Assembly (NCBI GenBank): GCA_934371505.1 | Contig: CAKRNW010000038.1 | Span: forward strand, 1-18,185 | Reading direction: 5' to 3' | Source: an uncultured Lachnospiraceae bacterium | GTDB lineage: Bacteria; Bacillota; Clostridia; Lachnospirales; Lachnospiraceae | Length of the DNA: 18,185 bases | Part shown: in pieces, positions 5,770 through 15,000 of the stretch | Position numbering within the stretch: the stretch's first letter is position 1 | Layout of the letters: the number at the start of each line of letters is the position of its first letter | Made by a program: the position numbers and the translations under genes | The notes under the pieces: generated by a model | The model's input: only the letters and a program-made list of their open reading frames with translations | Databases searched by the model: none | Told to the model about the DNA's origin: nothing

Positions 5770-7860
5770 TTAGATGATCGCATTTGCATCAAGAATCAGT
5801 GCAACTTCACCGTTACCTAAAATGGTAGCGCCGCTGATCATCTTGCATTTGCTGATATACTTACCCATGGATTTGATAACGATTTCCTGCTGGCCGATCA
5901 GTTCATCCACAACCAGACCTGCCAGTTTGTCGCCTTTTTTGACGATAACAACCACCAGGTTCTCATCGCTGCTCTTGGTGCTGGGTGCATCCAGAATTTC
6001 ACTCAGACGGATCAGCGGAATGACAGAACCTCTCAGATGGATCACTTCTTCTGTCTGAACCAGCTTAATGTCTGCCGGGGAAATATCCTCAATTGTCTGG
6101 ATGGAACCGAGGGAAATAGCATATTTCTCGCCGCCCACTGTCACCATCAGTGCCTGGATAATTGCTAAGGTCAACGGCAGACGGATGATCCATGTACTTC
6201 CCTCTCCCAGTTTACTCTTAACTTCTACTTCACCGCTCAGGGCTTCGATTTTGGATTTTACAACATCAAGACCTACGCCTCGGCCGGATACATCGGAAAC
6301 CTTCTCGGAAGTCGAAAATCCTGCATGGAACAACAGTTCAATGGCTTCTTTTTCCGTCATGCTGTCTGCCTGTTCCCGGGTGACAACGCCTTTTTCCAAT
6401 GCCTTTCTCTTGACTTCCTCTGTATCAATACCGTTACCGTCATCCCTTACTTCAATGACGACATTGTTACCATCCTGATAAGCATCCAGGAAGATGGAAC
6501 CAACCTCAGGTTTTCCTCTTTCTTTACGTACCTCTGCACTCTCCAGACCATGATCTGCAGAGTTTCTAAGCAGATGCATCAGAGGATCGCCGATTTCGTC
6601 CACTACGGTACGATCCAGTTCTGTCTCCTCACCGGACATATATAATTCCATTTTCTTGTCCAGCTTTTTGGAAAGATCTCTGATCATTCTGGGGAACTTG
6701 GTAACTACGCTTTCGATAGGTACCATTCTGACCTTCATGACAGATTCATGTAAATTGGTAGTGACACTCTCCAGATATTCCACCTGCTCATTGAATTCAT
6801 TTCCCACATTTCCGATGGAACTGGTTGCAGAAACCAGTGAATTCTTCGCAATGATCAGCTCACTCACCAGATTCATGAGAGAGTCCAGCTTCTCAATGTC
6901 CACACGGACCGTACGGTTTACAACCGGTTTGGATACTGCTTTTTTCTCTGTATTCTTAGCAGGTGCCGCCTCTGCGTTTGCCACAGGAGCAACTGCTGCC
7001 TTTTCTGTTTTTGCTTCTTCCTTCTTAGGCTCTTCCGGCTCCTCTTCCACTGTGACGGCTGTATTCGGATCCCATGCTGCCCCTTTGGCAGATTCGATTT
7101 CCGATACATTCCGTACCGCTGCCAGCAGCTTGTCCAGACTGCATTCTGTAATGCAGATCAGGGAAAAGTCGAAATCAAATTTCTCATCCTCAATATCCTG
7201 TACGGGCGGGCAGGATACCATAACCTCACCCAGTTCTTCAATTGCCTTAAATACCAGGAAAGCCCTTGCTGCCTTTAAGATACAGGTCTCCTGTACTTTT
7301 ACGGTCAGACCATATACCTTTTTGCCCTGTGCGAGTGCTTCCTTCAGTACCGTAATCTGGGAACTGTCCAGTTTAATCTCATGCCATTTCTCCTCTAACG
7401 CTCCGGATCCTGCTGTGGGAGCTGCCGGTGTCTCCCTGGGTGCTTCGGCTGCTGCAGGAGCTGCTGCAGCACCTTTTCCCTCATTCAATACATCGTTGAG
7501 CATTTTGATTAACGGTGCATTATCGTTGGTTCCTTCATCAGCAGTATTCTGAATATTGTCCACATATTCCTCCAGTGCGTCCAGACACTGAAACAGGATA
7601 TCAATCATATTTGCTTTTACTTTGATGTTTCCGTTGCGGACTTCTGAGAAGACATTTTCCATATCATGGGTCAGAGTCTGCATTCTCTTATAACCCATGG
7701 TTCCAGCCATACCTTTCAGGGAATGTGCTGCACGGAAAATCTCATTGATGGTATCCTCACTTTCGGGATTCTGCTCCAGATCCATAATCTGCGTATTCAG
7801 ATTCTGGATATGCTCTCTTGATTCGTCAAGGAAAATTTCTAGATATTGGCTTACGTCCAT
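5770..7860 (-). CDS. cheA: Chemotaxis histidine kinase CheA
   Basis: A 696-residue CheA with all five domains. P1 carries the phosphorylated His46 in FRAAHSLKGMAGTMG. An Ala/Pro linker (130-150) leads to P2 (about 160-255), which docks CheY and CheB. A second Glu/Lys/Ala/Pro-rich linker (about 268-312) leads to the P3 dimerisation helices (about 318-400). P4, the ATP-binding domain, has the N box LLRNSADHGLE (430-440), G1 DDGNGID (473-479) and G2 GRGVGLDVV (526-534). The P5 CheW-like domain follows from about 565 to the end. It autophosphorylates in response to receptors and passes phosphate to CheY and CheB. The ATG at 7860 follows the cheB stop with no gap (TAAATG), and a G-rich site inside the end of cheB suggests coupled translation. 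All key residues are intact. Confidence 0.98.
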   Translation of the reverse strand: MDVSQYLEIFLDESREHIQNLNTQIMDLEQNPESEDTINEIFRAAHSLKGMAGTMGYKRMQTLTHDMENVFSEVRNGNIKVKANMIDILFQCLDALEEYVDNIQNTADEGTNDNAPLIKMLNDVLNEGKGAAAAPAAAEAPRETPAAPTAGSGALEEKWHEIKLDSSQITVLKEALAQGKKVYGLTVKVQETCILKAARAFLVFKAIEELGEVMVSCPPVQDIEDEKFDFDFSLICITECSLDKLLAAVRNVSEIESAKGAAWDPNTAVTVEEEPEEPKKEEAKTEKAAVAPVANAEAAPAKNTEKKAVSKPVVNRTVRVDIEKLDSLMNLVSELIIAKNSLVSATSSIGNVGNEFNEQVEYLESVTTNLHESVMKVRMVPIESVVTKFPRMIRDLSKKLDKKMELYMSGEETELDRTVVDEIGDPLMHLLRNSADHGLESAEVRKERGKPEVGSIFLDAYQDGNNVVIEVRDDGNGIDTEEVKRKALEKGVVTREQADSMTEKEAIELLFHAGFSTSEKVSDVSGRGVGLDVVKSKIEALSGEVEVKSKLGEGSTWIIRLPLTLAIIQALMVTVGGEKYAISLGSIQTIEDISPADIKLVQTEEVIHLRGSVIPLIRLSEILDAPSTKSSDENLVVVIVKKGDKLAGLVVDELIGQQEIVIKSMGKYISKCKMISGATILGNGEVALILDANAII

Positions 7861-8934
7861 TTATTTTACCCCCACGTTTAATATAATCTCCTGTGCGATC
7901 TGTTCCAACGGAACAACCTGGTTGGCCATTCCCGTTGCCACAATGCTTTTGGGCATTCCATACACCGCACATGTACTTTGTTCCTGTGCAATAATATGCA
8001 CCTTTTTGGTTGCTGCTAAATTCTGGATTCCTTTCGTTCCATCCGCCCCCATTCCTGTCATAACAACACATACGACCTCATCATAAGGACTACCTGTCAG
8101 AGACTCATACATATAATTGGCACAGGGTTTCACACCCTCTCTGGGCGGCTCATCCGAATAATGAATGGTACATTTTCCGCCAGCACGGGTCTGCACATTC
8201 ATATGCTGTCCGCCTCTTGCCAGATACACATACCCCGGTCTCAGTACATCTCCTTCTTCCGCCTCTTTCACTTCCAGCTCGCTGAGTGTATTGAGCCGTT
8301 CTGCAAAAGATGCGGTAAATCCTGCAGGCATATGCTGTACAATCAGCACTGGTGCCTTCAGGTTTTTAGGTAACCTGGGAATCACGGATTGCAGTGCCTT
8401 GGGACCGCCCGTGGAACTTGCAATGGCCACCACCTTGTTACCGGTGATTTCACTTGCATGCTTATGTACCATCTCCACGATTTTTTTGGAAGTTTGAATT
8501 TCCTCCAAGGTGAAAGTTTTTCCAAAAGAAGGCGGACGTCCCGATGCAACTGCCTCCAGGGTATCAAGCATACGGGTTTTAAACATCTCCTCCCTGCAGC
8601 TTAACGCATTGACCGGCTTATGCACAAAATCCAGTGCTCCCAGTTCCAGTGCATCCAGCGTGGTTTTTGCGCCTTCTTTTGTGTCGGTACTTGCCATCAT
8701 TACCTTGGCGGAAATCTTTCTTCGCTGTAATTCTTTCAGCAGGGAAAGTCCGTCCATTACCGGCATGTTTACATCAAGTACCACCGCATCGTATTTCTTT
8801 TTCAGCAGTAATTCCAGTGCTTCCTGTCCATTGGTCGCCCGATCCGCTACTTGGAATCTTTCATCATGATCTATTATATCACATAGCACTCTTCTCATGA
8901 GTGCAGAGTCATCAACTACGAGGATATTTTTCAT
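7861..8934 (-). CDS. cheB: Chemotaxis response regulator and glutamate methylesterase CheB
   Basis: A 357-residue two-domain protein. The N-terminal receiver has acidic residues Asp8-Asp9, phospho-acceptor Asp54 in VLDVNMPVMDG and Lys106 in VHKPVN. A linker of about 35 residues leads to the C-terminal methylesterase with the catalytic set Ser174 (IASSTGG), His201 (VQHMPAGFT) and Asp298 (MTGMGADGT). It demethylates and deamidates receptors after phosphorylation by CheA. The partner methyltransferase CheR is not encoded in this window. The ribosome site is an AGGA embedded between two A-runs just before ATG 8934, a less typical leader than its neighbours have. The stop abuts the cheA start. Confidence 0.97.
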   Translation of the reverse strand: MKNILVVDDSALMRRVLCDIIDHDERFQVADRATNGQEALELLLKKKYDAVVLDVNMPVMDGLSLLKELQRRKISAKVMMASTDTKEGAKTTLDALELGALDFVHKPVNALSCREEMFKTRMLDTLEAVASGRPPSFGKTFTLEEIQTSKKIVEMVHKHASEITGNKVVAIASSTGGPKALQSVIPRLPKNLKAPVLIVQHMPAGFTASFAERLNTLSELEVKEAEEGDVLRPGYVYLARGGQHMNVQTRAGGKCTIHYSDEPPREGVKPCANYMYESLTGSPYDEVVCVVMTGMGADGTKGIQNLAATKKVHIIAQEQSTCAVYGMPKSIVATGMANQVVPLEQIAQEIILNVGVK

Positions 8935-8969
8935 CTTTTTTTTCCTTTTTTTACAATTTCAGACACTCT

Positions 8970-9695
8970 CTATCGGTTTGCTTTTTGATTCCTGTGTTTT
9001 CGTTCTTCCTCAAAAATATACCGGATGATTTCTTCTCTTTCATCCACATCCAGATTAACATACTGCACCCGATGCTCATAAGTGCCTGTCTTCCCCTGTA
9101 TTTCCTTAACGCTCAAAATTTTTCCTACAAGCTCATATTTCTTTTTCTGTCCATTCAGCATCAGATAATAAGTGCAGTAAATCAGACTGTTTTCTTCGTA
9201 TTTCTGGGTAGAGACAAAGCGGAGTCCGCCTCCGCTGATATCCACAATTACACTGCGTTTCAAGGGAAGTCCGGGAATCAGGTGGTAATTTTCCTTTTCC
9301 GTTGCTATTTTTTCTTCTTCCAGCAGGTCTCTCGCTTCCATTTCCAACGCACAGCTGAAGCGATAGTATTCACGACGCTGATATTTACGCAGGTTACTGG
9401 TCAGTTCCAGAACCAGAATGTATACATTATTACTTTTATACCGGTCAATGATCCTGACAAAGCATTGATAAGGTCCATGTTCTGTATAGAAAGAGATATT
9501 AAACTCCGCATCCACCGGTAACAGGATCAGTTTTGTTTTCTCCATCGGCATCATGATTTCCAGGCGATCCTCCGAGAGTACATCATACACCGTACTGGTG
9601 TATATTTTTTTCAGAGTATCTCCCGTTTCCCTCATTGCCCTTTCTACATACTGTAATTCTACTTTCTGGCCCGGCTTTACATAATTTGTTAGCAT
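8970..9695 (-). CDS. PilZ-domain c-di-GMP protein, flagellar brake family (YcgR/YpfA/MotI-like)
   Basis: A 241-residue protein with an N-terminal YcgR-like beta domain (about residues 1-100) and a C-terminal PilZ domain. The c-di-GMP-binding signatures are complete: RxxxR at Arg108/Arg112 in QRREYYR and DxSxxG at Asp152-Gly157 in VDISGGGLR. Proteins of this architecture bind c-di-GMP and then slow or disengage the flagellar motor, for example YcgR in enterics and MotI/DgrA (YpfA) in Bacillus. Lying between flhG and cheB inside the fla/che operon strongly supports a motility role, and its expression is tied to flagellar genes. The start ATG 9695 has AGGAG 11 bases upstream, a slightly long spacer. 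An alternative regulatory role besides motor braking is possible. The binding motif itself is directly visible. Confidence 0.92.
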   Translation of the reverse strand: MLTNYVKPGQKVELQYVERAMRETGDTLKKIYTSTVYDVLSEDRLEIMMPMEKTKLILLPVDAEFNISFYTEHGPYQCFVRIIDRYKSNNVYILVLELTSNLRKYQRREYYRFSCALEMEARDLLEEEKIATEKENYHLIPGLPLKRSVIVDISGGGLRFVSTQKYEENSLIYCTYYLMLNGQKKKYELVGKILSVKEIQGKTGTYEHRVQYVNLDVDEREEIIRYIFEEERKHRNQKANR

Positions 9696-9724
9696 CTTAC
9701 TGTCTTCTCCTGTTTCGATCTATC

Positions 9725-10603
9725 CTATTTTTTACCGCTGATAATATGGGAAAAGAATGCTGCCATCCCCCGCTTCTTTACCTGTCCATTGATTTCCATA
9801 TTCATCAATGCCGCCGCCATTTTCTGGTAGGCCAGTGCTGATTTTGCACTGGGATGCTGGATGGAAACCGGCATCTGCTGCATAACCGCATTGGACAACA
9901 GGGAATCCTGGGGAACCTCTCCCAGATAAGTCATTGGAAGTTTCAGATACAATTCCACTACCACGTTCAGTTTCTGGAAAAGTGCCACCCCATCATCCTC
10001 ATCCAGCACTCTGTTGGCAATGACTTTGATTTTGGTATCCTCCTGTCTGTATCTTGCATGCCTTGACAGCGCTTTTAATAAAGAATAGGAATCCGTAATG
10101 GATGTGGGTTCCGGTGTAGCCACCAGAAGAATTTCTCCACTTGCCACCAGAAACTCCATGACGGCATCGGAAATTCCGGCTCCGGTATCTACAATAATAA
10201 CATCGGCAATCGCATCCAGTTCCGCCAGGTTCTGGATGATATAAGTCAGGTAATCCCGGCTTAAATTTGCCATTCCCGTGATACCGGATCCTCCTGAGAT
10301 AAAGCCGATTTCTTCCGGTCCCCAGGTAATAATGTCCCTGATACTTTTTCCCTGATATATCAAGTCACATAGATTATATCGGGGAATTGTACCGAACATG
10401 ATCTCAATATTGGCAAGACCAAAGTCCGCATCCAGAATGATCACCTTCTGCCCCAGACGCTTTAACTGGATTGCCAGGTTGATGGCCGTGTTGGATTTGC
10501 CCACGCCACCCTTGCCACTGGTCACCGTGATCACCCGTGCCAGAGGGCGTGCAGGCTGCCCATTGGCCTTTATAATATTTCTAAGATTTTGTGCCTGATC
10601 CAT
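9725..10603 (-). CDS. flhG: MinD-type ATPase controlling flagellar number and placement, FlhG (YlxH)
   Basis: A 292-residue ParA/MinD-family ATPase. The deviant Walker A KGGVGKS is at residues 31-37, LDADFGLANIEIMFG follows as the conserved switch I/A' region, and VDTGAGIS is the Walker B-type strand near residue 140. The N-terminus carries DQAQNLR (residues 2-8), matching the DQAxxLR motif through which FlhG stimulates the FlhF GTPase. A basic/hydrophobic C-terminal helix (KKRGMAAFFSHIISG) probably acts as a membrane-targeting sequence. The gene follows flhF by eight bases, its usual partner. FlhG limits the number or sets the pattern of basal bodies and interacts with the switch protein. 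ATG 10603 is fixed by the activator motif. Confidence 0.96.
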   Translation of the reverse strand: MDQAQNLRNIIKANGQPARPLARVITVTSGKGGVGKSNTAINLAIQLKRLGQKVIILDADFGLANIEIMFGTIPRYNLCDLIYQGKSIRDIITWGPEEIGFISGGSGITGMANLSRDYLTYIIQNLAELDAIADVIIVDTGAGISDAVMEFLVASGEILLVATPEPTSITDSYSLLKALSRHARYRQEDTKIKVIANRVLDEDDGVALFQKLNVVVELYLKLPMTYLGEVPQDSLLSNAVMQQMPVSIQHPSAKSALAYQKMAAALMNMEINGQVKKRGMAAFFSHIISGKK

Positions 10604-10611
10604 ATTTATTT

Positions 10612-11823
10612 CTATGCCTTTCCGCCTAAAAGCAGCTTTACCGTTTTCTGAGGGTTGAACACTTCAATGTCATCCGGTACGTTCTGTCCACAGGTCACAT
10701 AAGATAAGGGAGCGCCTGTAAACAGCTTAAGATTAAACAGATTACCCAGACAGGAAGTCTCATCCAGTTTCGTGAAGATGAGCTTGTAATCCGAAACCTC
10801 CTGATATGCTCTGGCAATTTCCAGAAGATCCCGGTATTTGGTTGTGGCAGACAGAACAAGATACACATCTTTTTCTGCCGCCTGGTCAACACTCTGAATA
10901 AAGTCTCTCACAGCATTTCGCTGCTCTTCATTCTGATAGGCATGTCCCGCTGTATCCACCAGCACATAGTCATAATCCTTAAAGTCCTTCAGTGCTGTGC
11001 CCATTTCTTCTGAAGAATAAGTAACCCGGAAAGGCACCTCCAGAATATTGGCATAAGTTCTCAACTGCTCAGCCGCCGCAATTCGATAGGTATCCGATGT
11101 CAGCAATGCCACTTTTTTCTTCTCCATCACACGGAACCGGGAGGCGATCTTCGCAATTGTTGTAGTCTTTCCCACACCGGTGGGACCTACGAAAAAGATG
11201 ACTTTGGGTGCCTTCTCTGCCGGAGTAATACACTCCGGTTGTCCGAATTTCAGTATCATTTTCTGATAGGTGTTGGCCAAGGCCACATCAAAAGGATACC
11301 CGGGGTTACTTCCTCGACGGATTTCATCAATAATTTCGCAGGCGTATTTATCATCCACCTCGTTTTCCACCATGGTTTGATGAACCAGCTTTAAAAAAGT
11401 CTCCAGTTCATCATTTTTTTCTTCTGCCGCCTCTTCTTTTTCCGGAGTTTCCTTTTCCTTCTCCTCCTCCGGTTTCTGGAACTGCTTTTCCAGAAGTGTC
11501 TGCAGATTTTCCAGCCGTTCCTCAAGCATGGTCTCTTTCTTTACTTCTTTTACCGGTTCTTCCCGGATGATATTAGGATTATGATATAGGGCACTGTTGA
11601 CAGGTTTTGCTGCAGGAGCCGCTGCCGGCCGTGCAGCGGAACATTTCTCTGTTTCCTCCTCCAGAGCCACTGTCACTTCCACATAGGGCCTGGAAAAAAG
11701 ATAAAGCAGTCCCTTTTTCTTTACCGTTTTCACGTTCATAACCACTACAGCAGAACCCATTTCTTTTTTTGCAGCCTCGATTGCCTCGTTTTCCGTCTTG
11801 CCCTGAAATTTTTTAATGATCAT
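10612..11823 (-). CDS. flhF: SRP-type GTPase FlhF, flagellar placement
   Basis: A 403-residue signal-recognition-particle-type GTPase. The first 60 residues form the FlhF basic/B domain. Residues about 61-140 are an Ala/Pro then Glu/Lys-rich linker with likely coiled coil, and about 140-200 is the helical N domain. The G domain carries G1 GPTGVGKT (213-220), the SRP insertion-type motif DTYRIAAAEQLRTYA (244-258), G3 DTAG (290-293) and G4 TKLD (351-354). FlhF marks where the first basal body components assemble, and FlhG activates its GTPase. The start ATG 11823 directly abuts the flhA stop (TAAATG), consistent with coupled translation. No unusual features apart from the acidic linker, which varies freely in the family. 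Confidence 0.97.
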   Translation of the reverse strand: MIIKKFQGKTENEAIEAAKKEMGSAVVVMNVKTVKKKGLLYLFSRPYVEVTVALEEETEKCSAARPAAAPAAKPVNSALYHNPNIIREEPVKEVKKETMLEERLENLQTLLEKQFQKPEEEKEKETPEKEEAAEEKNDELETFLKLVHQTMVENEVDDKYACEIIDEIRRGSNPGYPFDVALANTYQKMILKFGQPECITPAEKAPKVIFFVGPTGVGKTTTIAKIASRFRVMEKKKVALLTSDTYRIAAAEQLRTYANILEVPFRVTYSSEEMGTALKDFKDYDYVLVDTAGHAYQNEEQRNAVRDFIQSVDQAAEKDVYLVLSATTKYRDLLEIARAYQEVSDYKLIFTKLDETSCLGNLFNLKLFTGAPLSYVTCGQNVPDDIEVFNPQKTVKLLLGGKA

Positions 11824-13857
11824 TTATGCACTCACCATCCCTACTGATTGTAATTCCACATTGGAATCGATTTCGTTGTAAGACACAACGATCAGATCCC
11901 GGTAATAATCTTCTGTCAGTTTTTTAAAGTAAACACGGACAATGGGAGATGTAATCACGATTGGTGTCTTTCCTACCTCTTCCATTCGTTTCATTTCCTT
12001 GCCCACAGCCTCAATCATTGCCTTGGACCGCTCCGGATCCAATCCCAGATAGGAGCCCTGTTCCGTATGTTTCACACTGGCCATGATTTCCTTTTCCAGC
12101 TTCGGATCCAAAGTCACTACACTGGTGGTTTCCCCGGTGCTGAAATACTTGCTGGAGATGGCCCGCTTTAGGCTTTGGCGCACATATTCTGTCAAAATAT
12201 CCACATCCCGGGTGGTAGGTGCATAATCTGCAAGAGTTTCCAGAATGGTCAGCAGATCCCGGATGGAAATTCCCTCCCGGAGCAGATTCTGCAGTACCTT
12301 CTGGATCTCTCCCAGCCCCAGAAGCTTGGGAACCAGTTCCTCCACCAGCGAAGGGTTGGAATCCTTAAGATTATTGATCAGATTCTGTACATCCTGTCTG
12401 GTGAGCAGTTCATCTATGTGTTCACGGATCACCTCTGTCAGATGTGTGGCAATAATGGAAGGAGGATCTACCACGGTATATCCCAGACTCTCCGCCCGTT
12501 CTCTCTGGCTTTCCGTGATCCAGATTGCCGGCAGGTGGAAGGAGGGTTCAAAGGTGGGAATACCCGTGATCTCTTCTTCCACGAAACCGGGATTCATCGC
12601 CATATAGTGGTCAAAGAGGATTTCTCCCTCACTGACTTGAATTCCTTTTACTTTGATAATATATTGATTCGGATTCAGCTGGATATTATCACGAAGACGG
12701 ATGATCGGCACCACCGTACCAAGTTCCAGTGCAATCTGTCTGCGGATCATAACCACGCGATCAAGTAGGTCGCCACCCTGGTTGACATCCGCCAGAGGGA
12801 TGATGCCGTAACCGAATTCCAGTTCGATAGGGTCTACCTGGAGCAGACTGTTTACATTTTCTGTATGACGGATCTCGTCTGCCTGTGCCTCTTCCTGCTC
12901 CACTTTTTCTTCAATCCTGGCAGTCTCAATTGTTCCCTGCATGATCCGGGCACATAGGATGAAGGCCATACCCAGACCTACGAAAATGACGGGGTTTAAG
13001 GGGGTCACGATACCCAGTGCCGCAATCACCGCGCCCACCAGATACAATACCTTGGGTACACCGAACAACTGCCTGATTAACACCGTGCCAAAATCTGCAT
13101 CCTTACTCCCCTTGGTCACCAGAATACCGGTGGAAAGAGAGATTAAAAGGGAAGGAATCTGGCTGACCAGTCCGTCACCGATGGTCAGAATCGCATAGTT
13201 GTTCAGCGCTGTATTGATATCCATCCCCTGGCGCATCATGCCCATGATAATACCGCCGATCAGATTGACAAAGGTGATAATCAGTCCTGCAACTGCATCT
13301 CCTTTTACATACTTTACGGCACCATCCATGGATCCGAAAAAGCTCGCCTCTTCCTGGATCTTGTCACGACGGCGTTTCGCCTCTGCATCGTCAATGGCAC
13401 CGGTGTTTAAGTCTGCATCGATTGCCATCTGTTTCCCTGGCATTGCATCCAGTGTAAAACGTGCGGTTACCTCTGCCACACGCTCAGAACCTTTGTTGAT
13501 GACCATGAACTGGATCAGCAGTAAAATAATGAATACAATGGCACCCACCACCAGATCGCCGCCACCCATGTATTCACCGAAGGTGGAAACCACATTACCG
13601 GGATTACCGGTGGTGAGAATCAGTCGTGTAGAGGAGACATTCAGGGAGATTCTGAAGATGGTGGTGAACAGCAGAATCGTGGGGAAAAAGGACATATCCA
13701 GTGGCTCTTTGGAAAACATACATCCAAACATGATAATAAATGCAATGGAAATATTGAATGCCAGAAGGATATCCAGAAGCCAGGAAGGAATAGGCACAAT
13801 AAGCATGACAAACGCTGCTAACAGATAAAGGGCAACGCCCAGATCCTGTTTCTTCAT
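11824..13857 (-). CDS. flhA: Flagellar type III export gate protein FlhA
   Basis: A 677-residue FHIPEP-family protein, the largest membrane part of the flagellar export gate. The N-terminal half contains about eight hydrophobic helices. The conserved cytoplasmic loop signature DAMPGKQMAIDADLN is at residues 137-151 and is followed by the Arg-rich AKRRRDKIQEE. From about residue 330 the sequence is the soluble C-terminal domain that forms the nonameric ring and docks chaperone-substrate complexes. Length is standard (Bacillus about 677). It couples proton flow to protein export together with FlhB and FliPQR. It has a GGAGG site 11 bases before ATG 13857 and a 33-base gap after flhB, one of the larger gaps in the window, with no hairpin or promoter seen in it. 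Confidence 0.98.
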   Translation of the reverse strand: MKKQDLGVALYLLAAFVMLIVPIPSWLLDILLAFNISIAFIIMFGCMFSKEPLDMSFFPTILLFTTIFRISLNVSSTRLILTTGNPGNVVSTFGEYMGGGDLVVGAIVFIILLLIQFMVINKGSERVAEVTARFTLDAMPGKQMAIDADLNTGAIDDAEAKRRRDKIQEEASFFGSMDGAVKYVKGDAVAGLIITFVNLIGGIIMGMMRQGMDINTALNNYAILTIGDGLVSQIPSLLISLSTGILVTKGSKDADFGTVLIRQLFGVPKVLYLVGAVIAALGIVTPLNPVIFVGLGMAFILCARIMQGTIETARIEEKVEQEEAQADEIRHTENVNSLLQVDPIELEFGYGIIPLADVNQGGDLLDRVVMIRRQIALELGTVVPIIRLRDNIQLNPNQYIIKVKGIQVSEGEILFDHYMAMNPGFVEEEITGIPTFEPSFHLPAIWITESQRERAESLGYTVVDPPSIIATHLTEVIREHIDELLTRQDVQNLINNLKDSNPSLVEELVPKLLGLGEIQKVLQNLLREGISIRDLLTILETLADYAPTTRDVDILTEYVRQSLKRAISSKYFSTGETTSVVTLDPKLEKEIMASVKHTEQGSYLGLDPERSKAMIEAVGKEMKRMEEVGKTPIVITSPIVRVYFKKLTEDYYRDLIVVSYNEIDSNVELQSVGMVSA

Positions 13858-13890
13858 AGATGTCTTTTCCTCCTTTCTTTCGTCCTTCTA

Positions 13891-15000
13891 TCAAACCTTG
13901 CCCTGCAAATGATAAACATAAGCTAACACTTCCGCCACCGCCTGATATAGTTCCGGCGGTATGGCCTGCCCGATATCCACGTTGGCATACAGGGTACGTG
14001 CCAAAGGTTTATTTTCAACGATCTGCACGTTATTTTCCCGGGCGATCTCCTTAATTTTCTGTGCCAGATAATCGGAACCCTTTGCCACCACCACCGGTGC
14101 TTCGGATTCTGTATTATCATATCGGATTGCAACAGCAAAATGGGTGGGGTTGGTGATGACCACATCCGCTTTGGGAATGTCCTGCATCATTCTCCTCCTG
14201 GAAGCCTCCTGCATTTTCTGCCGGATCTTTCCCTTGATCTGAGGATCACCTTCCTGCTGCTTGTACTCATCCTTGACTTCCTGTTTGGTCATTTTCAGGT
14301 CATCATTATATTTCCATTTCTGGTAAGCAAAATCCGCTGCCGCGATAATCACATAGGCAGCCGCCATCCGGATTCCCAGCTGCACGACCATATCTCCCAC
14401 CAGACCTATTGCCTGTTTTAATGGAATCTCATACCAGATATAAAGTTTATCATATTGTCCCTTGATATAGGAATATGCCACATATCCTACCAGTGCAAAT
14501 TTCACCAGGGACTTAATCAGCTCCATCAGTGCCTGTTTGGAAAAAATTCTCTTAAAACCACTTAACGGATTTAATTTATTGAATTTCGGCTGCAGCGGTT
14601 TCGCCGTAGGCTTCCATTGCACCTGCACCACATCTGCAAGAAAAGAGACTGCAAAGCCTACCAGAAAAACAGGCGCTACCATCTGCATAAAAAGAAGGCA
14701 GATTTCTTTGAACAGTGCTGCCATGCTCTGTTCCGGAATCGTTCCCCCGATCATTCTGGCAAAATCCGGAATCAGATTGTACACCGATTGAAAACAATCC
14801 AGAAAATCATTTCCCAGAGTTCCCACATAGACACGAACAAGTACAAAGGCCGCCAATAATTCCGCACAATTGGCAATCTCCTTACTTTTGGCAACCTTAC
14901 CATCTTTTCTGGCATCTGTTTTCTTCTTTTCCGTTGCAGGTTCTGTCTTTTCGCCACCGGGTCCATCCGCAAAAAATTGGAGATTGTATTCTAAAATCAA
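13891..15000 (-). CDS. flhB: Flagellar export substrate-specificity switch protein FlhB
   Basis: A 369-residue FlhB. The N-terminus has the family signature EKTEPATEKKKTDARKDGKV, followed by four membrane helices up to about residue 225 and a charged linker. The autocleavage site NPTH is at 284-287 (cut between Asn284 and Pro285), inside the FlhBC domain that switches export from rod/hook to filament subunits. The start is TTG at 15000, four bases overlapping the fliR stop (ACTTGATT). It is supported by GGAGG exactly seven bases upstream and by the fact that no ATG precedes the conserved N-terminal motif. A TTG start in an overlap suggests translation coupled to fliR and possibly moderated. 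Confidence 0.97.
   Translation of the reverse strand: MILEYNLQFFADGPGGEKTEPATEKKKTDARKDGKVAKSKEIANCAELLAAFVLVRVYVGTLGNDFLDCFQSVYNLIPDFARMIGGTIPEQSMAALFKEICLLFMQMVAPVFLVGFAVSFLADVVQVQWKPTAKPLQPKFNKLNPLSGFKRIFSKQALMELIKSLVKFALVGYVAYSYIKGQYDKLYIWYEIPLKQAIGLVGDMVVQLGIRMAAAYVIIAAADFAYQKWKYNDDLKMTKQEVKDEYKQQEGDPQIKGKIRQKMQEASRRRMMQDIPKADVVITNPTHFAVAIRYDNTESEAPVVVAKGSDYLAQKIKEIARENNVQIVENKPLARTLYANVDIGQAIPPELYQAVAEVLAYVYHLQGKV

Noticed and set aside
6656..7552. 298-codon open frame on the plus strand
   Set aside because: It lies entirely antisense to cheA, whose domains and catalytic motifs are intact. The frame is Ser/Thr/Phe-rich shadow sequence without a ribosome site or family pattern.
8935..8969. 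35-base gap after the PilZ gene as a terminator, given its homopolymer runs
   Set aside because: On the transcribed strand the runs are A, not T, and no stem precedes them.
8901..9521. 206-codon plus-strand open frame
   Set aside because: It is antisense to the PilZ gene and the cheB leader; Phe/Ile-rich with no recognisable domain.
13199..13828. 209-codon open frame on the plus strand
   Set aside because: It is antisense to the first part of flhA, and its composition follows the FlhA membrane-helix codons.
13858..13890. 33-base gap between flhB and flhA as a promoter or terminator
   Set aside because: It contains only a GGAGG ribosome site and A/G-rich leader; no -10/-35 pair, sigma-28 motif or hairpin with T-run was seen.
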